The notes under the pieces: generated by a model | Seen by the model: only the letters and a program-made list of their open reading frames with translations | Databases searched by the model: none | Told to the model about the DNA's origin: nothing | NCBI GenBank assembly: GCA_945910665.1 | Contig: CAMDZK010000013.1 | Coordinates: forward strand, 1 to 11,926 | Source: an uncultured Peptostreptococcaceae bacterium | GTDB taxonomy: Bacteria > Bacillota > Clostridia > Tissierellales > Peptoniphilaceae | DNA: 11,926 nt | Direction: 5' to 3' | Shown: positions 6,775 to 11,926 of the stretch, in pieces | Position numbering within the stretch: position 1 is the first letter of the stretch | Layout: each line of letters starts with the position of its first letter | Program-made: the position numbers and the translations under genes

Positions 6775-7788
6775 TTGTTATATCTCATCAATACACAGAC
6801 TGATCCTGCCATTAACCATGCCATTGAAGAATACTTTTTAAAAGAAACTGACGAAGAAATCATCAGCCTTTGGCAGCATGATAAAACGGTTCTTTTAGGG
6901 AGAAATCAAGATGTATACACAGAAGTAGACGTGGACTTTTGCAAAGAAAACGGCCTAAACATCGTCAGGCGACTCTCTGGAGGCGGGACGATTTATTGTG
7001 ATGTAAATAATATGCAGTACTCTTTTATCGGACAGCACGAGGATAAAAGTACGCAAGAATTATTTGAACAATACGCAGAGCCCATTGTGCAAGCCCTTCG
7101 AAAAATTGGAATCGATGCTGCGTTTACGGGAAGAAACGACATCGTTGTCGATGGAAAGAAGATTTCTGGCAATGCCCAGTATCGATACAAGCATCGCATT
7201 CTTCATCATGGTACGCTTTTATTTGATATTGATACAAAAATGCTCCAAGGAGCGATTCGTACACGAGAAGAAAAGTACAAGGGGAAGGGTGTCCCATCTG
7301 TGGTTTCTCGCATTGGGACTCTATCGCAAATGACGGATATGGACATCCATGCTTTTATGGACTATATCATCGGCGAACTTAAAGAATACGTAGGGACGGA
7401 CAAAGTCATCAAAGTTGACGATGCACTTCTCGCAAAAGTCGAGCCTTATATCACCCGTTTCAGAGATTCCAACTGGAATTTTGGTCATAAGGCTGAACAA
7501 GCGGTACAAACAGTGATTAAACATCCCTTTGGACTGATGGATTATCGCCTCACCTTTGAAGAAGGAAAAATTTATCAGGCGTGTATTTGCGGAGACTACT
7601 TCTCGGAAGCCGATTGTAAAGAGTTAGAAAAAGAACTCGTTGGCTGTCTCATGGATGAAGAAAGTTTAAAAGAACGACTTAAAGAGATTCCCGTGTCGAA
7701 GTATATTTCAGGCATGGAAAAAGAACAATTAATACAAGATTTAATGGAGGGAAGAAATTGCTATGAAGAGAAAACCCGATTGGATTAA
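6775..7788 (+). CDS. lplA: Lipoate-protein ligase A (TTG start)
   Basis: The 337-aa enzyme uses ATP to activate free lipoate (or octanoate) and attaches it to a lysine of carrier domains such as glycine cleavage H protein or 2-oxoacid dehydrogenase E2. The N-terminal domain contains the family motif RRLSGGGTIYCD (65-76). The catalytic lysine region is DGKKISGNAQ (126-135, probably K129), followed by HHGTLLFDID (144-153). The C-terminal accessory domain follows from about residue 215 to 337. The start is assigned to TTG at 6775 because AAAGGAGG (6761-6768) lies 6 bases upstream and the product then begins LYLINTQTDPAINHAIEEYFL, as expected for LplA. A longer frame from 6727 would begin upstream of the TATAAT and is not credible. 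Its last 26 bases overlap lipA, indicating co-transcription and coupled translation. Confidence 0.92.
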   Translation: MLYLINTQTDPAINHAIEEYFLKETDEEIISLWQHDKTVLLGRNQDVYTEVDVDFCKENGLNIVRRLSGGGTIYCDVNNMQYSFIGQHEDKSTQELFEQYAEPIVQALRKIGIDAAFTGRNDIVVDGKKISGNAQYRYKHRILHHGTLLFDIDTKMLQGAIRTREEKYKGKGVPSVVSRIGTLSQMTDMDIHAFMDYIIGELKEYVGTDKVIKVDDALLAKVEPYITRFRDSNWNFGHKAEQAVQTVIKHPFGLMDYRLTFEEGKIYQACICGDYFSEADCKELEKELVGCLMDEESLKERLKEIPVSKYISGMEKEQLIQDLMEGRNCYEEKTRLD

Positions 7789-8623
7789 AATAAAAATTCA
7801 AGGTGCGCAAACGACAAAAGGTGTTGTTAAGGCATTAAAGACAAACAACTTGACGACTGTATGTCATGAAGCGAATTGCCCCAATCGCATGGAATGTTAT
7901 GAAGCGGGCACTGCGACTTTTATGATTATGGGAAATCACTGTACGAGAAACTGCAAGTTCTGTAATGTAACGACAAGAAAACCACTTCCCCTTGACCCAG
8001 AAGAACCAAAACACGTGGCAGAAGCGGTCAAGGAATTGGGAATACAACATGCGGTCATAACATCTGTGGATCGTGACGATTTAGAAGATGAAGGGGCAAA
8101 CCACTTTGCCGACGTGTGTCGTCAAGTGAAAGAAATGAATCCTGACGTAACGGTGGAACTATTGATCCCCGATTTTCATGCAAAAGAAGAGTTGCTCGAT
8201 ATTGTCCTCGCATCAAAACCAGACGTGTTAAACCACAATGTGGAAACTGTGCCTGAATTTTTTGAAGAAATTTGCCCGCAAAGTAATTTTGAGGATTCCA
8301 TCCACGTGCTAGAGTACGCAAAAGAAAAAGGCTTTGTCACAAAGTCTGGGATGATGGTTGGGTTCGGAGAAACACCAGAAATGGTATACAATGTCATGAA
8401 AAGACTCAGAGAAGTTGGAGTGGATATGCTCACCATCGGACAGTATTTACAACCTTCCAAAGAGCATATTGAGGTTGTTGAGTACGTGCATCCCGATCAA
8501 TTTGCTGAGTATAAAGAGAGAGGTTTGGAGATGGGCTTTAAACGTGTTGAATCGTCTCCCTTTGTGAGAAGTTCATATCATGCAGAAGCCCTTGTAGAAG
8601 AAGGGGCTGTCGAAGCAGAATAA
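7763..8623 (+). CDS. lipA: Lipoyl synthase (radical SAM)
   Basis: The 286-aa radical SAM enzyme inserts two sulfurs into protein-bound octanoyl groups to make lipoyl groups. Both [4Fe-4S] sites are complete. The auxiliary cluster motif is C34-(4)-C39-(5)-C45 (CHEANCPNRMEC) and the radical SAM motif is C60-(3)-C64-(2)-C67 (CTRNCKFC). The C-terminal RSSYHA (269-274) supplies the serine ligand known for the auxiliary cluster. Length is normal for the family. The ATG at 7763 lies inside the lplA 3' end, with GGAGGG at 7746-7751 as Shine-Dalgarno (11 bases, slightly long spacing). No octanoyltransferase gene (lipB/lipM) is present in the window, so the ligase upstream may load octanoate for this enzyme as well as scavenged lipoate. 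The gene is closed by a strong terminator. Confidence 0.97.
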   Translation: MKRKPDWIKIKIQGAQTTKGVVKALKTNNLTTVCHEANCPNRMECYEAGTATFMIMGNHCTRNCKFCNVTTRKPLPLDPEEPKHVAEAVKELGIQHAVITSVDRDDLEDEGANHFADVCRQVKEMNPDVTVELLIPDFHAKEELLDIVLASKPDVLNHNVETVPEFFEEICPQSNFEDSIHVLEYAKEKGFVTKSGMMVGFGETPEMVYNVMKRLREVGVDMLTIGQYLQPSKEHIEVVEYVHPDQFAEYKERGLEMGFKRVESSPFVRSSYHAEALVEEGAVEAE

Positions 8624-8652
8624 AAAAATGCCGCAGAATTTGCGGCATTTTT
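8624..8652. terminator. Bidirectional terminator between lipA and the convergent editing gene
   Basis: A perfect 12-bp stem (8624-8635 with 8641-8652) surrounds a 5-base loop. The core is ATGCCGCA/TGCGGCAT. The flanks give a T run on the plus strand (8648-8652) and a seven-T run on the minus strand (complement of 8622-8628). It serves the two genes that converge on it. Confidence 0.93.
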
Positions 8653-8655
8653 CAA

Positions 8656-9138
8656 TTACATTCTTACAATTTGAACGTCATTACCTATTTTTTCAATTGC
8701 TTTGACCAAGTCATTAAATGAAATCCAAATCGTCGCTTCGTTTGTATTTGGATGAATGCCTAGACGTTCTTGTCCTTCCAATACTTTATCGAAGACGACA
8801 GTTACCATATGGTCTTCATTGTTTATAACGCCAAAAGGAGATACATATCCAGTAGCTAAACCCAACTGTTTTTTGAGGCGATCTGCAGATGCAAAGCTAA
8901 CTTTTCCGGCACCTATTTTTTCTCCTAAAGATCTTAAATCGACTTGTGTATCATTATCTGCGACGATTAACCAGTGGCGTTTCCCTTTTTGATCGCGGAC
9001 AAACATATTTTTACAAAGGGTCCCTTTTTCTGAAAGACCAATACGCACCATGTCGTCCATCGTAAGGACAGGCTCGTGCTCTGTCACTTCGTATTGAATG
9101 TTTTCTTGATCGAGAAAGTCATACACTTGTTGTTTCAT
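8656..9138 (-). CDS. YbaK/ProX-type aminoacyl-tRNA deacylase (prolyl-tRNA synthetase-associated domain protein)
   Basis: The 160-aa free-standing editing domain belongs to the YbaK/INS family. The ProX/PrdX/ProXp-ala subgroup hydrolyses mischarged Ala-tRNA(Pro). Conserved features are TEHEPVLTMDDM (19-30), the lysine of LCKNMFVRD (K43), VDLRSLGEKIGAGKVSFAS (66-84), the subgroup signature GYVSPFGVINNED (97-109) and HPNTNEATIWIS (129-140). The SPFG-IN motif and length favour the ProXp-ala-like subgroup over the Cys-tRNA(Pro) editor YbaK itself; exact substrate is inferred. The start at 9138 is backed by a Shine-Dalgarno AAGGAGG (complement of 9144-9150). No good sigma-A promoter is seen within 50 bases, so transcription may come through the structured RNA upstream (9180-9303). 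The gene is convergent with lipA and shares its terminator. Confidence 0.9.
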   Translation of the reverse strand: MKQQVYDFLDQENIQYEVTEHEPVLTMDDMVRIGLSEKGTLCKNMFVRDQKGKRHWLIVADNDTQVDLRSLGEKIGAGKVSFASADRLKKQLGLATGYVSPFGVINNEDHMVTVVFDKVLEGQERLGIHPNTNEATIWISFNDLVKAIEKIGNDVQIVRM

Positions 9139-9179
9139 TGTTTCCTCCTTAATTCACTTTTCGTTATGTATATACCCAT

Positions 9180-9303
9180 AAAAAGAAATCGACCCCTTTC
9201 GTTGGAAAGGGGTAGGAGATGAGTACGGTTTGTCACCGTAGATTTTACGAAAGTTTGTATGTTTCCATACAAGAAGGCAACTTACGTAAAAGTTATTCAC
9301 TAT
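9180..9303 (-). ncRNA. Putative structured small RNA or attenuator-type leader upstream of the editing gene
   Basis: Read on the minus strand, three hairpins follow a promoter. H1 (9291-9243) has an outer stem TTTTACG/CGTAAAA, a 1x1 mismatch, a middle stem AAGTT/AACTT, a seven-base one-sided bulge, and an apical stem TGTATG/CATACA capped by a GAAA (GNRA) tetraloop. H2 (9240-9224) is a perfect 6-bp stem TACGGT/ACCGTA with a GACAA loop. H3 (9213-9192) is a perfect 9-bp stem ACCCCTTTC/GAAAGGGGT with a CAAC loop, followed by CGA and TTTCTTTTT, resembling an intrinsic terminator. The predicted start is an A near 9303. No credible ORF is present. I do not recognise a known riboswitch or RNA family. 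It could be an independent RNA of about 120 nt or the 5' leader of the gene starting at 9138. Confidence 0.5.
9192..9213 (-). terminator. Terminator-like hairpin H3 upstream of the editing gene
   Basis: The stem is a perfect 9 bp with a 4-base loop. On the minus strand it is followed after three bases by TTTCTTTTT (9188-9180). On the plus strand it has no T tract, so it works, if at all, for minus-strand transcription. The three-base gap before the T tract makes it weaker than the other terminators here. Confidence 0.55.
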
Positions 9304-9309
9304 AGCTGT

Positions 9310-9337
9310 ATTATAGGCTAAATCACTTTGTTGAAAA
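9310..9337 (-). promoter_or_regulatory. Promoter of the structured RNA or leader
   Basis: On the minus strand a perfect TATAAT (9315-9310) has TTTTCA (9337-9332, 4 of 6 matches) 16 bp upstream. The tRNA-Thr promoter uses the same -35 hexamer. The rest of the region up to the tRNA terminator (about 9338-9410) holds two weak inverted repeats (AAGAGA/TCTCTT and GACTG/CAGTC) and no gene that I can support. Confidence 0.55.
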
Positions 9338-9410
9338 AGACTGTAAAACGACACATATATTAAATCAGTCGATAAAGAGATAAGATTCTCTTGTGCATCC
9401 TTGAAAGCAC

Positions 9411-9439
9411 AAAAAAGAAACGACTCTCGTCGTTTCTTT
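9411..9439 (-). terminator. Intrinsic terminator of tRNA-Thr
   Basis: A perfect 11-bp stem (9439-9429 with 9424-9414) has a 4-base loop and a T run on the minus strand (complement of 9416-9411). The stem begins at the A of the encoded CCA end, so the mature tRNA 3' end abuts the hairpin. Confidence 0.88.
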
Positions 9440-9514
9440 GGAGCTGCTGGGCGGATTTGAACCGCCGACCTATTGATTACGAATCAATTGCTCTACCAGC
9501 TGAGCCACAGCAGC
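9439..9514 (-). tRNA. tRNA-Thr (anticodon CGU)
   Basis: The complete cloverleaf is on the minus strand, 76 nt including an encoded CCA. The acceptor GCTGCTG pairs with CAGCAGC, the D stem is GCTC/GAGC, the anticodon stem ATTGA/TCAAT encloses the loop TTCGTAA with anticodon CGT (reads ACG), and the T arm is GGCGG-TTCAAAT-CCGCC. The discriminator is U followed by CCA. It has its own promoter and terminator, so it is a single-gene unit. Confidence 0.97.
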
Positions 9515-9526
9515 ATGAACATACTT

Positions 9527-9555
9527 ATTATAATGCAAAAGGGACAATTTGAAAA
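9527..9555 (-). promoter_or_regulatory. Promoter of tRNA-Thr
   Basis: On the minus strand TATAAT (9532-9527) and TTTTCA (9555-9550) have a 17-bp spacer, and the -10 ends 12 bases before the tRNA 5' end. The -35 lies in the loop of the hairpin that follows the transporter gene. Confidence 0.7.
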
Positions 9556-9564
9556 GTCCCTTTT
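9537..9564 (-). terminator. Weak terminator-like hairpin at the end of the MATE gene
   Basis: The perfect 9-bp stem AAAAGGGAC/GTCCCTTTT has a 10-base loop, and only four T residues (the end of the stem itself) precede GCATTATAATAAG on the minus strand. It overlaps the stop codon of the transporter. Some read-through into the tRNA is likely. Confidence 0.55.
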
Positions 9565-10927
9565 ACACGCGGTGATAGAGCCAATGTTCTCGTTTGTAGG
9601 CGACCGATAAAATAAGAGATTCTACAATGCCTGCGACGATAAAACTCCACCATACAAATTGAATCGAAAGCTCTAAAACAGTCGTCGTAATAAAGAGCAT
9701 GGGCAATTGGACAAACCATCTTGCGATGATCGATGCGATGAGAAAAGGCTTGTTATAGCCAGATCCGATAAAAGCACTGGCTAACCCCATGGACACTGCG
9801 CCGAGCAATATGGCTGGAATTAAAGTGTGAATCATGGGGATGCCATAAGGAATAACGGCTTGATCATCGATAAACAGTCCCATCAAATGTCCAGGGAAAA
9901 ACCACGCAATGATTGAAAGGATTCCAATCCCAACAACTCCGATGAGAATGGCCATACGCACGGCTTTTTTTGTACCTATGATATCTTCCTGTCCTAAGAG
10001 ATTTGCAACTGCTGTGGAACCCGCCACATAAGCCCCGGTGATGGGTACGTATGCAAAGCCAAAAAGTCTCGTTCCGATCCCTGCGGCCGTGATTGCGTGG
10101 GTACCGTAGATGGCGATGAAACGTACGAGTAAAAGACTTAAAAGGTTGCGAAATAAATTTTCTGCCCCGCCCGGTATCCCTACGCGAATAAAATGCTTAA
10201 ACTCATTCCACTTTATCTTAAAAATCCCTAGAAAAGAAATACGCACTTTGGCATTTTTTCGCATGAGAATGGCAAGTCCTATGATACACGAAATCATCGT
10301 CGAAAGCACCGTTGCAATGGCGGCCCCCTTTACACCGAGTCCGAGCCCTGGAAGGGAAGTCCAAGGAATCGTATCAAAAATAAACAGGGGATCGAATAAG
10401 ATGTTAAACCCGGCAGAAATTCCCATCATTACCATGGGAGCTCTAGGGTAACCGACGGAGCGAAGGGCTGTATTTAACGAATAGGAAGCAAAGAGAAAGG
10501 GTATAAAAAGAATGCGCGTCATTCCGTAGGAAATAGCAGCTTCTTGTACTTGAGGGTCTTGGGAAAATCCACTCAATTGCGTTTTTACGAGTAAAAAGAT
10601 CATAAGACCAGCGAGAATCGAACATAGGATGTTTCCTCCGATGGATTGCTCAACGAGGCGTGCTGTTTTTTCTCTGTTTCCTTTGGCGTAGGACTGGGAA
10701 AGAATTGAAATACTTCCCACATTCATCATTTCGTTGAGAACTGTGCCAATCCAAAGAAGAATCGAAAAAATTGTGACACCAGCCACAGCTTCCGATGAAA
10801 TACGGCCGACCCAAATCATGTCTACGACGTCGTATAAAGATTGGAGGGCGTACCCGGCCATTGTAGGTACTGCAATGGAAAGAAGGGACCGTCCAATTTT
10901 ATTTTTATCGATATAATGTTGTTCCAT
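9563..10927 (-). CDS. MATE-family multidrug/organic cation efflux transporter
   Basis: The 454-aa integral membrane protein of the MATE/MOP superfamily uses an Na+ or H+ gradient to export drugs or cationic metabolites. It has about twelve hydrophobic segments in two halves, each with the MatE repeat. The first half begins LLSIAVPTMAGYALQSLYDVVDMIWVGRIS (15-44), with the typical P-T/VD-WVG pattern. It includes LRSVGYPRAP and NILFDPLFIF; the second half contains VGIPGGAENLFRNLLS and GIGTRLFGFAYVP. Length is standard. The ATG at 10927 has a GGAGG Shine-Dalgarno (10939-10935, 7 bases away) and a TATAAT on the minus strand at 10955-10950. It is divergent from the phosphatase gene. Substrate cannot be predicted from the sequence, and no regulator gene of the MarR or TetR type is adjacent. 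Confidence 0.93.
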   Translation of the reverse strand: MEQHYIDKNKIGRSLLSIAVPTMAGYALQSLYDVVDMIWVGRISSEAVAGVTIFSILLWIGTVLNEMMNVGSISILSQSYAKGNREKTARLVEQSIGGNILCSILAGLMIFLLVKTQLSGFSQDPQVQEAAISYGMTRILFIPFLFASYSLNTALRSVGYPRAPMVMMGISAGFNILFDPLFIFDTIPWTSLPGLGLGVKGAAIATVLSTMISCIIGLAILMRKNAKVRISFLGIFKIKWNEFKHFIRVGIPGGAENLFRNLLSLLLVRFIAIYGTHAITAAGIGTRLFGFAYVPITGAYVAGSTAVANLLGQEDIIGTKKAVRMAILIGVVGIGILSIIAWFFPGHLMGLFIDDQAVIPYGIPMIHTLIPAILLGAVSMGLASAFIGSGYNKPFLIASIIARWFVQLPMLFITTTVLELSIQFVWWSFIVAGIVESLILSVAYKREHWLYHRV

Positions 10928-10976
10928 GAATATTCCTCCAATAGGAAATATTATAACAAATTTTTAAGGAGAGATT
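10928..10976. promoter_or_regulatory. Short divergent promoter region between the MATE and phosphatase genes
   Basis: Only 49 bp separate the two start codons. On the minus strand TATAAT lies at 10955-10950 with no good -35. On the plus strand, TATTAT at 10949-10954 and a TATAAT at 10912-10917 (inside the transporter's 5' end) are candidates without clear -35 partners. Shine-Dalgarno sequences for both genes are present (minus 10939-10935; plus AAGGAGAG 10966-10973). Confidence 0.4.
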
Positions 10977-11438
10977 ATGAATCGGGAAATAATCTTATTT
11001 CGCCACGGCATTGCAGAAGACTATAGAGGCTCTGATTTTGACCGAGCGCTCACTGAAGAAGGCATCCGGAAGATGGAAGAAATGGGCCGTTGGTTTTCCA
11101 CAAATGTGAAGCACGAACACTTTCGAATCATTAGTTCACCTCTCGTGCGGGCAAAAGAAACCGCAGAAATTATTGCCCAAGCAATCCATGTCCCTGTAGA
11201 AATTGAAGATTGGGTCGTAGATGGCGTTTTTACCAAATTATTTTCTTTTGAAGAGAGTGAGCTGCCAATTATCGTGGGGCATAATCCAACCTTAGAGATT
11301 TGGCATATGAGACTTACAGGAGGAGACCATGATTTTAAAAAAGGTTCTTTCTGCCATTACGAAGTTTCAGAACCAACCGGGCAATGTATACAATGTGTCC
11401 GCTATAAAGAGATTAAGGGAGGGAAACATGAAATTTAA
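10977..11438 (+). CDS. SixA-like histidine phosphatase (histidine acid phosphatase / phosphoglycerate mutase superfamily)
   Basis: The 153-aa protein belongs to the small branch of the histidine phosphatase superfamily. The catalytic RHG is at residues 9-11 (H10 is the phosphohistidine nucleophile), LTEEG at 25-29, the second arginine motif SSPLVRAKETAE at 53-64 (R58), and the second histidine in VGHNPTL at 100-106 (H102). Size and motif spacing match E. coli SixA, which dephosphorylates phosphohistidine domains. Such short proteins are often annotated as SixA without evidence, so its substrate here is open. The start is ATG with AAGGAGAG upstream. Its last 11 bases overlap the next gene, which encodes an exported protein. 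Confidence 0.9.
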   Translation: MNREIILFRHGIAEDYRGSDFDRALTEEGIRKMEEMGRWFSTNVKHEHFRIISSPLVRAKETAEIIAQAIHVPVEIEDWVVDGVFTKLFSFEESELPIIVGHNPTLEIWHMRLTGGDHDFKKGSFCHYEVSEPTGQCIQCVRYKEIKGGKHEI

Positions 11439-11926
11439 TCCGAAGGCAATCTTTGTTATTATCATTTTATTATTACCAATTTTCAGCTTTGCCCATGATA
11501 TTCAAAGTTTAGACTATACCGTATACCTAACACCTGAAGGGCATGGGGAAGTGACTCTTTTTTGGACCAGTGTTCAATCCTCAGATGGGACGGAAAACTA
11601 CATTCCTATTACAAATTTAGGGGATTCAAAAATTACTGATTTTCGCGTTTCTGAAAAAGGCGTACCTTATACGGAAAATCCCAATTGGGATTCAGACCGT
11701 TCAAGAGAAGAAAAGGCGAATACGTACGGAATCGCCAATATTTCTGATGGTGTGGAACTCATTTGGGGGATGGGTGCAGAAGGTCCCCATCAATATGAAA
11801 TCAAGTACACCATCACAAATCTCGTAAAGAATTATAGCGATTCACAAGCTTTGTTTTGGCAATTTATGAACCATGATTTAAGCGATGCACCGAATCGCGT
11901 CTATTTGCGACTGTATGCAGACGAAC
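11428..11926 (+). CDS. Exported protein, possibly DUF2207-like (3' end outside the window)
   Basis: An open frame starts at ATG 11428 and remains open to the window end (166 complete codons). It overlaps the phosphatase gene by 11 bases, with AAGGGAGGG at 11415-11423 as Shine-Dalgarno. The N-terminus is a clear Sec signal peptide: lysines at 2 and 6, a hydrophobic core at about 7-21, and a plausible cleavage after SFA (20-22). The mature part begins with alternating beta-strand pattern (DYTVYLTPEGHGEVTLFW, 29-46) and contains DGVELIWGM followed by YEIKYTITNLVKNYSDSQ, with a tryptophan-phenylalanine strand (LFWQF) afterwards. This pattern recalls the N-terminal domain of DUF2207 membrane proteins, but the similarity is judged by eye and weak. 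If correct, a transmembrane C-terminal part should lie beyond the window. Function unknown. Confidence 0.75.
   Translation, partial: MKFNPKAIFVIIILLLPIFSFAHDIQSLDYTVYLTPEGHGEVTLFWTSVQSSDGTENYIPITNLGDSKITDFRVSEKGVPYTENPNWDSDRSREEKANTYGIANISDGVELIWGMGAEGPHQYEIKYTITNLVKNYSDSQALFWQFMNHDLSDAPNRVYLRLYADE

Noticed and set aside
9172..9177. GGGTAT on the minus strand upstream of the editing gene as a second sigma-B-type promoter
   Set aside because: No GTTTAA-like element lies 12-15 bases upstream, so the match is to half of the promoter only.
9192..9303. T-box leader for the structured RNA region
   Set aside because: The segment CGGTGACAAACCG vaguely recalls a T-box bulge, but the canonical GGGTGGNACCGCG is missing and the region is too short for a normal Stem I with specifier loop.
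9154..9354. 66-codon minus-strand ORF in the gap upstream of the editing gene
   Set aside because: The translation has no domain-like pattern and crosses three hairpins and a terminator-like element; the region is better explained as structured RNA.

Overview
The window looks like a chromosomal segment of a low-GC, anaerobic member of the Firmicutes (Bacillota), most likely a Clostridia/Tissierellia-type organism. Four things suggest this: strong AGGAGG ribosome-binding sites, frequent intrinsic terminators, a 2-hydroxyacyl-CoA dehydratase-type radical activator (an enzyme of strict anaerobes), and a trmR-U32-udk gene order like that around yrrM-yrrO-udk in Bacillus subtilis. The genus is not determined. 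Most of the window is ordinary housekeeping DNA. There is no CRISPR array, insertion sequence, prophage or obvious horizontally acquired island.

Layout. Bases 12-2442 (+) form a tight operon: a TrmR-like tRNA methyltransferase, a TrhP-like U32 protein (together a plausible wobble-uridine 5-methoxyuridine pathway) and uridine kinase, closed by a terminator at 2447-2480. Bases 2647-4428 (+) encode an M3 oligoendopeptidase F with its own terminator. Bases 4544-5311 (+) encode an activase of the HgdC family with no dehydratase gene beside it. Bases 5383-6621 (+) encode a protein with an N-terminal YflT-type stress domain and a long acidic, histidine-rich, repeat-bearing tail. It is preceded by a near-perfect sigma-B-type promoter and followed by a perfect 12-bp terminator. 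Bases 6775-8623 (+) hold lplA (TTG start) overlapping lipA, a lipoylation operon. It ends in a bidirectional terminator shared with the convergent ybaK/ProX-like tRNA-editing gene (8656-9138, -).

Upstream of the editing gene, on the minus strand, bases 9180-9337 contain the most interesting unassigned feature. A TATAAT promoter is followed by three consecutive hairpins, one 49 nt long with a GAAA tetraloop and one a terminator-like hairpin with a T tract. This is either an independent small RNA or a structured attenuator-type leader of the editing gene. Next come a tRNA-Thr(CGU) with its own promoter and terminator (9411-9555, -) and a MATE-family efflux transporter (9563-10927, -). Divergent from the transporter are a SixA-like histidine phosphatase (10977-11438, +) and an overlapping exported protein that runs off the end of the window (11428 onward, +).

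How the genes work together. RNA modification and quality control recur (wobble-U modification, a tRNA gene, mischarged-tRNA deacylation). Lipoate attachment and synthesis are coupled in one transcript. The stress-domain protein appears to be under alternative-sigma control. The other genes are single transcription units with clear terminators.
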